DNA of 64,000 nucleotides from NCBI GenBank assembly GCA_002011745.1, contig MTOU01000020.1, forward strand, positions 24,942-88,941. Direction: 5' to 3'. The notes beneath the pieces are model-generated. The model searched no databases. It was not told the DNA's origin and worked only from the letters and a program-made list of their open reading frames with translations. Position 1 is the first letter of the stretch; the number at the start of each line of letters is the position of its first letter. Below, one piece after another: positions 47,480-57,188 of this stretch. The position numbers and the translations under genes were made by a program. This stretch comes from Nitrospirae bacterium JdFR-85 (GTDB taxonomy: Bacteria > Nitrospirota > Thermodesulfovibrionia > Thermodesulfovibrionales > JdFR-85).

Positions 47480-48052
47480 TTATTTGTTGATTTCTATTAT
47501 CCTTTGATCTGTTACAATCTTCGGGATCCTGATATCATGGTTACTTACAGGTACTTTCTCTAAAATCTGCTCTTCAAAGGCGACAGCCACTAAATGTGGC
47601 TTTCGGTTTAAGCCACCGAGAAGTTTATCATAATAGCCTCCTCCATAGCCAAGCCTCCCACCATTTTCATCAAAAGCTACACCAGGAACCAGTATAAAAT
47701 CGATCTCTTCAAGAGATACTTCTCTTTCAGGTAGTGAATCCGGTTCAGGTATACCCTTAAATCCCGGCTTCAGCTCAGTTCGGGTTTTTATGCTGTACAA
47801 AGCGAGCCTCTTTTCTTCAGTGTCTACCTTTGGCAAAACCACTCTTTTACCTCTCTGAAGGGCATCGTCTATTATACCTGATGTATCCACCTCAGAGTCG
47901 AAAGAAGCAAAAAGTAATACTGTCTTGGCTTCTCTGTACTCTTTCAGTACTGTCAACCTTTTTTGGATCAATCTGCTTTTGTCTCTCCTTAATTCAGGTT
48001 TAATAGAATCTCTTTTTTTTATTATTTCTTTTCTTAAAAGAGATTTATTCAT
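47480..48052 (-). CDS. 5-formyltetrahydrofolate cyclo-ligase
   Basis: 190 aa, YgfA/MTHFS family. Returns 5-formyl-THF to 5,10-methenyl-THF using ATP. N-terminal [17 protein letters not shown]-binding [21 protein letters not shown] motif split across about 128-148. Completes the C1-folate salvage set in this operon. The basic N-terminus is usual. Confidence 0.93.
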   Translation of the reverse strand: MNKSLLRKEIIKKRDSIKPELRRDKSRLIQKRLTVLKEYREAKTVLLFASFDSEVDTSGIIDDALQRGKRVVLPKVDTEEKRLALYSIKTRTELKPGFKGIPEPDSLPEREVSLEEIDFILVPGVAFDENGGRLGYGGGYYDKLLGGLNRKPHLVAVAFEEQILEKVPVSNHDIRIPKIVTDQRIIEINK

Positions 48053-48071
48053 GAAGAGAGTGAGTCTCCCT

Positions 48072-48482
48072 TTAAAAGAGTGTTTCTATAGACTCTCTTT
48101 TTCTATAAACTGTTCCCTGAAACAGTGCTACCTTCTGACCATCCTGGTCTGTAATATCAACAGTATAAGTAGCAAGGCGAGGATTGATAGAGACCTCTTT
48201 GGCCTCAGCATAAAGAATCCCTTCTCTGACAGCACGAAAATAGGCGATGCTGACATTGATTGCCATTGCTACAGTACCATGTGAGTTTGAGGCTACCGCA
48301 AATACTGCATCAGCAAGGGAGAATACTACTCCTCCATGTACAGTTCCAGCACTGTTCAAATGGTGTCTCTTTAATTCAAGTCTTGCCTTTGCGCTTCCCT
48401 TTGAGACTTCTAAGATTTCTATACCAAGATACCTTGCAAAGGCATCTGCATCAATAAACTTTTCAATAACTCTGTTTCTCAT
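48072..48482 (-). CDS. Hotdog-fold thioesterase (PaaI family)
   Basis: 136 aa. Acyl-CoA thioesterase fold; motif NSAGTVHGGVVFSLADAVFA with the HGG turn and catalytic Asp, followed by SIAYFRAV and a beta-rich end. The substrate is not predictable. It is between the CooC-like ATPase and the cyclo-ligase, so a link to CoA-thioester handling around the acetyl-CoA pathway is possible but only inferred. Confidence 0.87.
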   Translation of the reverse strand: MRNRVIEKFIDADAFARYLGIEILEVSKGSAKARLELKRHHLNSAGTVHGGVVFSLADAVFAVASNSHGTVAMAINVSIAYFRAVREGILYAEAKEVSINPRLATYTVDITDQDGQKVALFQGTVYRKRESIETLF

Positions 48483-48496
48483 CTAACTCAGACTCC

Positions 48497-49285
48497 TCAG
48501 GCCTGAACATACTTTAAGGATTCTTCCAAACGAGTTTTAATCTCCAGTACATCTTTAACGGCTTCTGAGCTTTTAACAAATGGCGCAATCCCTTTCATAT
48601 CAGCCTCCATGATTTCTGGTCTAAAATTGATTCTACCAAGAAGGTCCATTCCTTCAAGATGTTTTTCAATATAAGAGAGGTCTTCTTCTCCTCTTATCTT
48701 ATTTGCAACTACATAAACCTTCTTTACCCCGAGCCCTTGAGCCATCTCCTTTATAGTAATGGCAGTCTGGAGAGACCTCTGTCCAGGTTCTACCACCACT
48801 ACAAAGGCATCTACTGCCTCAGCAGTACCTCTGCTGAGGTGTTCAATACCCGCCTCCATGTCAACTATTACTACCTCGTCTCTCTCTACCACGAGATGTC
48901 TGAGAAGCCTTCTTAAGAAGACATTCTCAGGGCAGTAACAGCCCGTGGCAGCTTCCTTCGTCTTACCCATCACAAGAAGGGTTATACCATTTATCTTTTT
49001 GCCATACTCCTCAGGAATGTCGTCCACCTTTGGGTTTAGTCTGAAAACTCCTCCCATGCTTCCCGGTTTTGCTCCTGTTCTCTCTTCTATAAGTTCAGTC
49101 AGTTCAGAAATCGCCTTCAATTGGGAAATTTCAGACTGACTGAGACCAAATGCCTGCGCAAGGTTTGCATCTGGGTCTGCGTCAACTGCGACCACTTTCT
49201 TACCTTCCTTAGCGTAAAGGTGGCTCAGTATAGCAGAAAGGGTGGTTTTACCCACCCCTCCCTTACCAGTAATAGCTATCTTCAT
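48497..49285 (-). CDS. cooC: CooC-like nickel-insertion ATPase
   Basis: 262 aa from the ATG at 49285 (MKIAITGKGGVGKTTLSAIL); an upstream in-frame start at 49300 adds five residues. Deviant Walker A GKGGVGKTT of the MinD/SIMIBI class, switch I region DADPDANLAQAFGL, Walker B-like VVIVDMEAGIEHLSRG, and VVANKIRGEEDL. CooC proteins load nickel into carbon monoxide dehydrogenase using ATP. No CODH/ACS subunit is in the window, but the folate genes behind it are the methyl branch of the same pathway. First gene of the operon, divergent from lptF. Confidence 0.85.
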   Translation of the reverse strand: MKIAITGKGGVGKTTLSAILSHLYAKEGKKVVAVDADPDANLAQAFGLSQSEISQLKAISELTELIEERTGAKPGSMGGVFRLNPKVDDIPEEYGKKINGITLLVMGKTKEAATGCYCPENVFLRRLLRHLVVERDEVVIVDMEAGIEHLSRGTAEAVDAFVVVVEPGQRSLQTAITIKEMAQGLGVKKVYVVANKIRGEEDLSYIEKHLEGMDLLGRINFRPEIMEADMKGIAPFVKSSEAVKDVLEIKTRLEESLKYVQA

Positions 49286-49366
49286 AGAAAATATTAACAT
49301 TTAAAGGAAAAAAGAGTCAAAAAACAGACTTGTTGTTCCACTTTGAATATGATTACAATAATAACC

Positions 49367-50419
49367 ATGCTTATTTATAGGGTTATTTTCAGAGAGTTAA
49401 TCCTTACTTTTTTGCTCATCATTATAGGGTTGAACCTCCTTCTTATGATGGAAAGGATTCTTAAATTGAGCAGGACATTGACAGGACTGGGCTTGACATT
49501 TAAGAATCTTCTTATGATTATTCTCCTTGTGCAGCCCCAGATCCTTGTCTTCTCTTTACCTCTTGGTCTGATGTTAGCTGTCTTGAGTGTTTATGGTAGA
49601 ATGACCTTTGAGAACGAAACAATGGTTCTTAGAAGTTCAGGACTCAGTCTGCATCGTCTATTCAGACCAGTGTTATATCTGTCTCTACTTTCTCTTATTG
49701 TGTCTTTTTCTGTATCCCTTTTTGTCGCTCCTGCAGCACTGAAGAGGTTAAGGATAGAGGTAAATTCTCTTCTTTCAAGAAATGCTGTACAGGCTATTGA
49801 ACCGGGGGTGTTTTTCACAGCCTTCAGAGGATTTACCCTACTTGTTGATGGAAAAAAGAAGGGAGGCATTGTTCAGAATATCTTTATACTTCGAGAAAAG
49901 AACGGTGGTTCTGAGGCAATTACTGCAAAGCAGGCAAGGATTGGCCAAGATCAGGATGGTAATCCAGTGATGATGCTTTACAATGGACTCATACATCTGC
50001 CTTCTCAGCATTCCATAGAGGTTCGTTTTAAAGAATATGTAATGAAATTGCCGTCTTCCGAGCAACTTCTCAGTAGAAGAAGAGGGGAGATGGGAATAAG
50101 AGAACTGTATAAAAGGGCTGATACTGATGCAAAGGGGAGAGAAAAATACGTAATAGAACTCTTCAGGAGGTTCAGTTTCCCTCTGCTTATAATACCTGTT
50201 GCTCTAATAAGCTGTGCTCTGTCTCTTGTGTCAGGCAGAAGTGGAAGATTGAGAGGGGTGTTTGTTGGTTTTATAATTTATGCACTTTATTATACAGTGC
50301 TCGTATATTCTGAAAATCTCTATAGAACAGGAGCTGTTTCTGCTGTGTCCTGCTGGATACCGATTGGTATTTTTACATTAATCTCTTTTTACTTATACAG
50401 GAGAGTAAGCAGTGAATAG
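49367..50419 (+). CDS. lptF: LPS export permease LptF
   Basis: About 350 aa from the ATG at 49367 (MLIYRVIFRELILTF); two other in-frame starts lie upstream at 49343 and 49349. Six transmembrane helices: three before and three after a periplasmic beta-jellyroll (about 125-265). Matches LptF/LptG (YjgP/YjgQ), the inner-membrane permease pair that passes LPS from LptB2FG to the periplasmic bridge. Overlaps lptG by 8 bases. A TTGTTG-N18-TACAAT promoter-like pair overlaps the upstream starts, which argues for the downstream ATG or for a promoter further up. Confidence 0.9.
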   Translation: MLIYRVIFRELILTFLLIIIGLNLLLMMERILKLSRTLTGLGLTFKNLLMIILLVQPQILVFSLPLGLMLAVLSVYGRMTFENETMVLRSSGLSLHRLFRPVLYLSLLSLIVSFSVSLFVAPAALKRLRIEVNSLLSRNAVQAIEPGVFFTAFRGFTLLVDGKKKGGIVQNIFILREKNGGSEAITAKQARIGQDQDGNPVMMLYNGLIHLPSQHSIEVRFKEYVMKLPSSEQLLSRRRGEMGIRELYKRADTDAKGREKYVIELFRRFSFPLLIIPVALISCALSLVSGRSGRLRGVFVGFIIYALYYTVLVYSENLYRTGAVSAVSCWIPIGIFTLISFYLYRRVSSE

Positions 50420-51467
50420 GATCCAGAAAAGGTATCTGAAGGATTTCGTTCTTCTGCTGTTAGGCTTTTCCATCTCTCTATCCATAGTCTTTTCAATAAT
50501 CTTTGTAGTTGGTGAAATGGACACTATAATTAAAAAGACCTCCTCTGTAGAAGCTCTTGTTAAGGTAGGATTACTCAAAATACCAGAGTTCATGAAGTAT
50601 ATTCTTCCTCTTGCCTGTCTTGTGAGTGTACTTCTTGTTTTTGGTATAGCTGCAAGAAAGAACGAGATAATAATTATTAGAAGCTGTGGAGTTGATATGA
50701 GGAGGTTCCTTCTGCCTATTATAGGAGTTTCTCTGGTGGTTGTGGTTATTAATTTTGTTATATCTGAGATGGTAACTCCTATTACTACTGAACGAATTAA
50801 CAGAATGCTACATAAACCTATGAAACATGTGGTATATAGTGCTGGAGGGGTATGGATAAGAAAGAGGGGAGGGTTAATTGTGAGGGCAGGGGTATTTGAT
50901 CCATATACAGGTAGTCTGAAAAGGGTTTCTCTTTTCTGGATTAAAGATGGTGTATTAATCAAAAGAATGGAGGCAGAATCAGGATTATGGAGAGGACATG
51001 ACTGGGCTTTAAGGAATCTGTATATCTATGATTTGAATAAAAAGAGAGTTATAAGGAAAGAAAAAAGTGTTATAAAAGGAGTGGGAGGAATAGAGATACT
51101 TAAGAGGGCAAGGAAGCGGATTGACGAGATGTCTGTTTTTAGCCTTATAAAGTATCATAATAAATTGAAGGCCTTGGGAGTGAAGAATATAAAGGTGAGT
51201 GTGGATGTACACTCTCGACTTTCTTACCCTTTTACCAATCTTTTCATGGTTCTAATAGGGTTGTGTCTCTCTTTCAGTCTCAGGCTTTTGGGAGGATTAC
51301 TTACTATGGGGCTTGGCATCGGGATTGCCCTGTTGTACTGGTTCTCCTTTACAATGGCCCTTTCTTTCGGATATGCGGGGGTGGTGCCTCCATGGCTGGC
51401 TGGTTGGTCAATACCAGGGCTTTTCGGCATAATAGGGCTTTATTTATATAGAAGAATTCCTGTCTGA
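50412..51467 (+). CDS. lptG: LPS export permease LptG
   Basis: 351 aa, GTG start inside the lptF end. Same six-helix/jellyroll layout: KRYLKDFVLLLLGFSISLS at the N-terminus, LLVFGIAARKNEIIIIRSCG (coupling helix facing LptB), SRLSYPFTNLFMVLIGL in the C-terminal half. Partner of LptF. The 3' end overlaps the convergent aminotransferase gene by 24 bases. Confidence 0.9.
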   Translation: MNRIQKRYLKDFVLLLLGFSISLSIVFSIIFVVGEMDTIIKKTSSVEALVKVGLLKIPEFMKYILPLACLVSVLLVFGIAARKNEIIIIRSCGVDMRRFLLPIIGVSLVVVVINFVISEMVTPITTERINRMLHKPMKHVVYSAGGVWIRKRGGLIVRAGVFDPYTGSLKRVSLFWIKDGVLIKRMEAESGLWRGHDWALRNLYIYDLNKKRVIRKEKSVIKGVGGIEILKRARKRIDEMSVFSLIKYHNKLKALGVKNIKVSVDVHSRLSYPFTNLFMVLIGLCLSFSLRLLGGLLTMGLGIGIALLYWFSFTMALSFGYAGVVPPWLAGWSIPGLFGIIGLYLYRRIPV

Positions 51468-52310
51468 AACACCTTCTTTTATAATCAACTCTCTCAATTC
51501 CTTTAACAGTAGAGAGGTTATTCTCCCAGGGCTGTACTTCCATTCATTCACTCTCTTTACAGGCATGACTTCAATAAGGGTATTTGTAATAAAGACCTCT
51601 TCAGATTCTCTTAAATCATCCAGTGTATATAGGGACTCCCTCACCTCAATTCCTTCTTTTTTTGCCAGACCAATCACAACCTGTCTTGTTATTCCATCCA
51701 GAATACCAGAAGCCCTTGAGGGGGTACAGAGTATACCCTCTCTAACAAAGAATATATTGCTTACTGAACACTCTGTAACATACCCATCCCTGTTTAGCAT
51801 TATGCAGTCAAAGTATTTATCTCCACACTCCATCCTTGCAAGTATATTTGGTAGAAAACTCAGGCTCTTAAGGTCTGCATCCTCTTCTGAACGGCAGTTT
51901 CTCCTTTTTGCAACTGAGAGTTCAACACCACTGTGGTATACCTCTTCAGAGAACCCCTCATAAGGAGCCACTTCAATAAATACTGTAGGAGTTTCACACC
52001 CAACTGGCCTCGGCCCCCTTTTACACCTTCCCCTGCTTACTGTGATCCTTAGATAAGCATCTGAAAGACTGTTTAACTTTAGTAATCTGTAGAGGTTTTC
52101 TTTGTACTCCTGTATGCTGATTCTGTTTTCAATGCCGAGGATCTGTAACCCCTTTATGAGTCTTTCCAGATGTCTGTTTAACTTGAAGATATATCCATCA
52201 TATGCCCTCAGTGTCTCAAATACTCCATCACCATAGAGAAACCCTCTGTCTGCCACAGAGACCTTAGCCTCTTCTTTATCAATAAACTCTCCGTTCAGAA
52301 AGACGATCAC
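51444..52310 (-). CDS. Class IV aminotransferase (branched-chain / aminodeoxychorismate lyase type)
   Basis: 288 aa, GTG start. PLP fold-type IV: ADRGFLYGDGVFETLRAYDG at 20-39, catalytic Lys in ADLKSLSFLPNILAR, ECSVSNIFFVREG, and SGILDGITRQVV for the phosphate. The group includes IlvE, PabC and D-amino-acid transaminases, which cannot be told apart reliably by eye. A PabC role would complement the folate genes in the window, an IlvE role the vorB/panB branched-chain context. Last gene of a small yfcE-cysK-aminotransferase run. Confidence 0.82.
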   Translation of the reverse strand: MIVFLNGEFIDKEEAKVSVADRGFLYGDGVFETLRAYDGYIFKLNRHLERLIKGLQILGIENRISIQEYKENLYRLLKLNSLSDAYLRITVSRGRCKRGPRPVGCETPTVFIEVAPYEGFSEEVYHSGVELSVAKRRNCRSEEDADLKSLSFLPNILARMECGDKYFDCIMLNRDGYVTECSVSNIFFVREGILCTPSRASGILDGITRQVVIGLAKKEGIEVRESLYTLDDLRESEEVFITNTLIEVMPVKRVNEWKYSPGRITSLLLKELRELIIKEGVSDRNSSI

Positions 52311-52319
52311 GGTGTAAGG

Positions 52320-53240
52320 TTAAAAGATATTCATACTTAAGTATCTGTCACCCCTGTCAGGCAGAACCACTACAACCCTTTTATCTCTACCCACTTTTTT
52401 TGCCACCTTAAGGGCAGCCCACATGGCAGCACCTGAAGAGACCCCTACAAAAAGTCCCTCTTTAATACTAAGTTCCTTTGCCATCTCTGCTGCATCCTCA
52501 TCACTCACGGGTATGATCTCGTCGTATATTGAAGTGTTCAGCACACCAGGGAAAAATCCTGCTCCAATACCTGGTATTTTATGGGGACCTGGCTCTCCTC
52601 CTGACAGTACTGCTGACGAGGCAGGCTCTACTGCCACCACATAGCAGTCCCTTCTTTTCTCCTTAAAGACCTCACCGACACCGGTTATTGTTCCCCCTGT
52701 GCCTACCCCAGCCACAAAGACATCAGGCACTTCCCCGAGATCATCTATTATTTCAATTGCCGTGGTTTTTCTGTGTATTTCAGGGTTTGCAGGGTTTTCA
52801 AATTGTTGGGGCATAAAATAGTCTTTATGCTCAAGACAGAGTCTTTCTGCCTCTTCAACTGCTCCCATCATTCCCTTCTCGGCGGGTGTCAGTATCAGTT
52901 CTGCTCCATATGCCTTCAGTACCTGACGTCTCTCAATCGTCATTGTTTCTGGCATTGTGAGTATTAGCCTGTAGCCCTTAACAGCCGCCACAAGAGCAAG
53001 CCCTATGCCTGTGTTTCCACTGGTTGGTTCCACTATTGTTCCTCCTGGACGGAGTTTACCCTCTCTTTCAGCAGCCTCTATCATACTGAGGGCAATTCTG
53101 TCCTTTACAGATCCACCTGGGTTAAAACCCTCCAGCTTTGCAAACACAGTAGCATCCCCTTCCTCTGTAAGCCTTCTTATCCTTACAAGAGGAGTATTAC
53201 CAATCAGTTCAAGAATATCTCTCTTTACGCCCTTAGACAT
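52320..53240 (-). CDS. cysK: Cysteine synthase (O-acetylserine sulfhydrylase)
   Basis: 306 aa. PLP Lys in NPGGSVKDRIALSM, substrate loop EPTSGNTGIGLA, phosphate cup GVGTGGTITGVGEVFK, EPASSAVLSGGEPGPHKIPGIGAGF and C-terminal SSGAAMWAAL. Full length. Ten bases from the aminotransferase gene and 12 bases after the phosphoesterase. Confidence 0.95.
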   Translation of the reverse strand: MSKGVKRDILELIGNTPLVRIRRLTEEGDATVFAKLEGFNPGGSVKDRIALSMIEAAEREGKLRPGGTIVEPTSGNTGIGLALVAAVKGYRLILTMPETMTIERRQVLKAYGAELILTPAEKGMMGAVEEAERLCLEHKDYFMPQQFENPANPEIHRKTTAIEIIDDLGEVPDVFVAGVGTGGTITGVGEVFKEKRRDCYVVAVEPASSAVLSGGEPGPHKIPGIGAGFFPGVLNTSIYDEIIPVSDEDAAEMAKELSIKEGLFVGVSSGAAMWAALKVAKKVGRDKRVVVVLPDRGDRYLSMNIF

Positions 53241-53252
53241 TTAACCTCCCCT

Positions 53253-53735
53253 TTATTTTATAGTTATGATCTCAGCCTTCATCTCTGTAGTATCAACTAT
53301 TCCTATCGTGGCCTTCCCGTAAAGCCAGTGGCCTGCCTCACCGGGATTTACTATAAGTGTATTGTTGATGTTTTTTACCACTGCCTTATGCGTATGACCG
53401 TATATTATCAGGTCAAAGTGACCGCTGGCAGCCAGGTCATCCACCAGGTCAGGTTCATGCATTACGATAATTCTCTTGTCAGCATACTCAAATTTATAGG
53501 GTTGACGGTGTATCTTTCCCTTGGACCTCTCTGAAAGGAGCAGCTTGTCACCATCGTTGTTTCCGAAGATGCCTACAAACTCTGCCTTTAGGTCTTCAAA
53601 GGGGATAAGGGAGAAAGGAGATGTAAAGTCTCCGGCATGTATTACAAGAGATACCTCTGAACTGTTGAATATCTCAATCGCCTGTTTAATCCTGTCAATG
53701 TTATCATGAGTATCTGAAATAAGACCGATCTTCAT
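53253..53735 (-). CDS. YfcE/MJ0936-type metallophosphoesterase
   Basis: 160 aa. Calcineurin-like fold with metal motifs ISDTHDN, HAGDFT, FGNNDGD, VMHEP and YGHTHKA. Small single-domain phosphodiesterases of this type act on phosphodiesters in vitro; the natural substrate is unknown. AAGGAGG precedes the ATG. It leads the minus-strand run; the 234-base gap to pheA is AT-rich and should contain divergent promoters, but I see no clear box. Confidence 0.9.
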   Translation of the reverse strand: MKIGLISDTHDNIDRIKQAIEIFNSSEVSLVIHAGDFTSPFSLIPFEDLKAEFVGIFGNNDGDKLLLSERSKGKIHRQPYKFEYADKRIIVMHEPDLVDDLAASGHFDLIIYGHTHKAVVKNINNTLIVNPGEAGHWLYGKATIGIVDTTEMKAEIITIK

Positions 53736-53969
53736 ATAGCCTCCTTTTCATAGGGTTTTACGATTTCAAGTTTTTAATTATATACCATTTTATACAAATA
53801 TATCTTTAAATTAAGCCCACATTAAAATGCAGTTTTTAAAGAGTCCTATCCCTACTTAACTCAGATCAATCGTAAGTTTTCAGAAGAAACCCCTTTCAGT
53901 TGCAAAAATCTTTTAATATCTGTTATTTTTTAAATCTAAATTTAATTCTCTTAAAGGGTTAAGATTGAG

Positions 53970-55064
53970 ATGAACAAGCTAAAAAAACTGAGAGCAGAGA
54001 TAGACAGGATTGATGAGAAGATTCTTGAGCTTCTCAACAAAAGGGCAGAGGTGGTTCTGGAGATTGCGAAGGTTAAGAGTGCTGAGAAGGTAGGGTTTTA
54101 CTCACCAGAAAGAGAGAGAGAAATACTGGAGAGGCTTCAGCAGTTAAACAAAGGCCCTTTTCCTAACGATGCCCTCAAGGTAATATTTCGGGAGATATTG
54201 TCTGCATCTCTGTCATTGGAGGAACCTCTTAAGGTGGCCTGTCTTGGTCCTCTTGCCACATTCACCCATCTGGCTGCAATAAGGCATTTTGGCTCTTCTG
54301 CCGAGTTCATACCAGTGAAGACAATAAAGGATGTCTTTGAGGCGGTGCTTGAAGGAAAGGCTGATTTCGGAGTGGTGCCCATAGAGAACTCCAATGAGGG
54401 TGTTATAAGTTATACCCTTGACATGTTTATGGATTATGACCTAAAGGTGTCAGCAGAGATCATGCTTGAAATCAATCATAATCTTCTGTCACGCTCTGGT
54501 GATATAAAAAAAATAAAAAAGATATACTCCCATCCGCAGGCAGTAGCTCAGTGCAGGGGCTGGCTTGAAAGGAATCTGCCTAATATACCGATTGTGGACT
54601 CTCCGAGCACAGCAAAGGCAGCAGAACAGGCTGCAAAGGATGAGGAAGGAGCAGCCATTGCGAGTGACCTTGCAGCAAAGATATATGATTTAAGAATTAT
54701 TGAGAGAAGAATTGAGGATAACAAGAACAACTACACACGTTTTCTGGTGATCTCTGAAGATTTTCCCAAGCCTTCAGGTAAAGACAAGACATCCATTATG
54801 CTCTCAATAAAAGACAAGCCAGGAGCCCTCTATGAGGTGCTTGCTCCGTTTAAGAAACACAATATAAACCTTACAAAGATAGAATCCCGTCCTTCAAGGA
54901 GAAAGGCATGGGAGTATATTTTCTTTATTGACCTTGAAGGACATATTGAAGACAAGAAAGTGAATAAGGCATTAGGTGATGTGGAGAAACATTGCCTATT
55001 TTTAAAGGTTCTCGGTTCCTATCCGAGGACTGATGAGATCTCAAAAAGGAGAAAATATCTATGA
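53970..55064 (+). CDS. pheA: Bifunctional chorismate mutase / prephenate dehydratase
   Basis: 364 aa P-protein. AroQ chorismate mutase at 1-88 (LRAEIDRIDEKILELLNKRA), prephenate dehydratase at 92-268 (CLGPLATFTHLAA, VVPIENSNEGVISYTLDM, NYTRFLVIS), ACT regulatory domain at 275-355 with GALYEVLAPF and ESRPSRRKAWEY, the phenylalanine-binding motifs. Feedback control by Phe is expected from the ACT domain. The GPxGTF motif reads GPLATF (Gly to Ala). First gene of pheA-hisC-aroF-tyrA-aroA. Confidence 0.95.
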   Translation: MNKLKKLRAEIDRIDEKILELLNKRAEVVLEIAKVKSAEKVGFYSPEREREILERLQQLNKGPFPNDALKVIFREILSASLSLEEPLKVACLGPLATFTHLAAIRHFGSSAEFIPVKTIKDVFEAVLEGKADFGVVPIENSNEGVISYTLDMFMDYDLKVSAEIMLEINHNLLSRSGDIKKIKKIYSHPQAVAQCRGWLERNLPNIPIVDSPSTAKAAEQAAKDEEGAAIASDLAAKIYDLRIIERRIEDNKNNYTRFLVISEDFPKPSGKDKTSIMLSIKDKPGALYEVLAPFKKHNINLTKIESRPSRRKAWEYIFFIDLEGHIEDKKVNKALGDVEKHCLFLKVLGSYPRTDEISKRRKYL

Positions 55065-56134
55065 TATCTGTACCAGAGTATGTGAGGTCAATTAAGCCCT
55101 ATGTTCCTGGAAAGCCTATTGAGGAACTGGAGAGAGAGTTGGGGATAAGGGAGGCTGTAAAGCTTGCGTCAAATGAGAATCCCCTTGGTCCCTCCAGAAA
55201 GGCGGTTGAGGCTATGAAGGAGGTACTGGAAGGGGTAAACAGGTATCCTGACGGAGGTGGATACTACCTGAAACAGGCCCTTTCAGAAAGGTTGGGCGTA
55301 GATATGGATGAAATCATCCTGGGTAATGGTTCAAATGAGCTTCTTGATATAGCTGTCAGGACATTCATGACCCCACAGGATGAGGCGGTAATGGGTAAAC
55401 CATCTTTTGTAGTGTATCCACTTGCTGTGCAGGCGCTTGGTGCAAGGGGAATAGAGGTACCGCTGAAACAGTGGCGGCATGACCTTCCCTCAATGGCTGA
55501 GAGCATCACAGACAGAACGAAGATCGTGTTTATCGCAAATCCGAATAATCCGACAGGCACTATAAACCTCAGTGATGAATTTGATGAGTTTATGTCTAAG
55601 GTGCCTGAAGGGGTGCTTGTTGTGGTGGATGAGGCATATTATGAGTATGTACAGGATGCTCGTTACCCAGACACAATGAAATACTTTCGGGAAGGAAGAG
55701 ACATCCTTATACTGAGGACCTTCTCAAAAATTTACGGGCTGGCAGGTCTCAGGATCGGATACGGTATAGCAAAGAAGGAGCTGGTTACAGAAATGAACAA
55801 AATCCGTGAACCCTTCAATATAAATACCCTTGCACAGGTAGCAGCCAGAGCAGCCCTTGAGGATGAGGAGCATGTGAAGGAGTCAGTAAGAGTGAACGAG
55901 GAGGGGAAGAGTTATTTGTACAAGGAGTTTGATAGGCTTGGTATGGAGTACCTGCCAACAGAGGCGAATTTTATATTTGTAATACTTAAGCAGGACAATG
56001 CAGTGGAGGTATATGAGAGGCTACTTAAAGAGGGAGTAATTGTAAGGCCTATGGGACAGAGATATTTGCGGATAACCATCGGTCTTCCTGAGGAGAACAG
56101 GAGGCTGATAGAAGCCCTTGAGAAGGTGATATAA
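55061..56134 (+). CDS. hisC: Histidinol-phosphate / aromatic aminotransferase
   Basis: 357 aa fold-type I PLP enzyme of the HisC family. KLASNENPLGPSRKAVEAM, NGSNELLDIAVRTF, ANPNNPTGT, VVDEAYYEYV, Schiff-base Lys in LRTFSKIYGLAGLRIGYG. Inside a Phe/Tyr operon it probably also transaminates phenylpyruvate/hydroxyphenylpyruvate or prephenate. ATGA overlap with pheA. Confidence 0.93.
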   Translation: MISVPEYVRSIKPYVPGKPIEELERELGIREAVKLASNENPLGPSRKAVEAMKEVLEGVNRYPDGGGYYLKQALSERLGVDMDEIILGNGSNELLDIAVRTFMTPQDEAVMGKPSFVVYPLAVQALGARGIEVPLKQWRHDLPSMAESITDRTKIVFIANPNNPTGTINLSDEFDEFMSKVPEGVLVVVDEAYYEYVQDARYPDTMKYFREGRDILILRTFSKIYGLAGLRIGYGIAKKELVTEMNKIREPFNINTLAQVAARAALEDEEHVKESVRVNEEGKSYLYKEFDRLGMEYLPTEANFIFVILKQDNAVEVYERLLKEGVIVRPMGQRYLRITIGLPEENRRLIEALEKVI

Positions 56135-56162
56135 ATTTATGTGGAATACAGGAGGTTAAAGA

Positions 56163-57188
56163 ATGGATATTATAGTACTCAAACCCGAAGCAACAGATAC
56201 AGATATTGAACACATAATTGGGAAGCTGAAGAAGAAGGGGCTTGAGGCCCATGTCTCAAGAGGCACAGAGAGGACAATAATCGGGGTTATAGGTGATACC
56301 TCAAGGGTATCTGAGGATGAGGAGAATGCTATAAGGGCGATTGAGGCTGTTGAGAGCGTGATGCGGATAATAAAGCCCTACAAACTCGCCAGCAGGGAAT
56401 TCAAAAAAGAGACCACAGTAATCAACATCAGAGGTAACAGGATAGGTTCAGAAAGGATACATGTTATTGCAGGTCCCTGTGCAGTGGAAAGCAGAAAAGT
56501 TGTGCTTGAAGTTGCAGAGAGGGTCAAAAGTGCCGGTGCCACATTCCTGAGGGGCGGGGCTTTCAAACCGAGGACATCTCCCTATTCATTTCAGGGACTG
56601 GGTGAAGAGGGGCTCAAGATCCTTGCAGAGGCGAGGGAACTCACGGGGTTGCCAGTAGTCACAGAGCTTATGGACCCAAGGGATATTGACCTTGTTTTAC
56701 AGTATGCAGATGTGATCCAGATCGGGGCAAGGAATATGCAGAACTTCAGATTACTGTTGGAGGTTGGTGAGGCAGACAAGCCAGTGTTGCTGAAGAGAGG
56801 TCTTTCTGCTACTATAAAGGAGTGGCTCATGGCAGCAGAGTATATAATGTCCAAAGGCAATCATCAGGTGATACTCTGCGAAAGAGGGATAAGGACATTT
56901 GAGACAGCCACCCGTAATACCCTTGACCTTAGTGCTGTACCACTGTTGAAACAACTCACTCATCTGCCTGTGGTGGTAGACCCGAGCCACGGAGTAGGAA
57001 AGTGGGATCTTGTTATACCAATGGCAAGAGCTGCGGTTGCAGCAGGTGCTGATGGATTACTTGTGGAGGTCCATCCAAACCCAGAAGAGGCCCTTTCTGA
57101 TGGTGAGCAATCACTTAAGCCTGATGCCTTTAGACAGATGATGGAGGAGATAAAACCTATAGCAAAGGCAGTAGGCAGAAGTGTCTGA
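56163..57188 (+). CDS. aroF: 3-deoxy-7-phosphoheptulonate synthase, type I-beta
   Basis: 341 aa. First shikimate-pathway step. An N-terminal ferredoxin-like regulatory domain (1-70) precedes the TIM barrel: [76 protein letters not shown]. The I-beta enzyme with this extra domain is often feedback-inhibited by Tyr. AGGAGG-like site upstream. Overlaps tyrA by 8 bases. Confidence 0.95.
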   Translation: MDIIVLKPEATDTDIEHIIGKLKKKGLEAHVSRGTERTIIGVIGDTSRVSEDEENAIRAIEAVESVMRIIKPYKLASREFKKETTVINIRGNRIGSERIHVIAGPCAVESRKVVLEVAERVKSAGATFLRGGAFKPRTSPYSFQGLGEEGLKILAEARELTGLPVVTELMDPRDIDLVLQYADVIQIGARNMQNFRLLLEVGEADKPVLLKRGLSATIKEWLMAAEYIMSKGNHQVILCERGIRTFETATRNTLDLSAVPLLKQLTHLPVVVDPSHGVGKWDLVIPMARAAVAAGADGLLVEVHPNPEEALSDGEQSLKPDAFRQMMEEIKPIAKAVGRSV

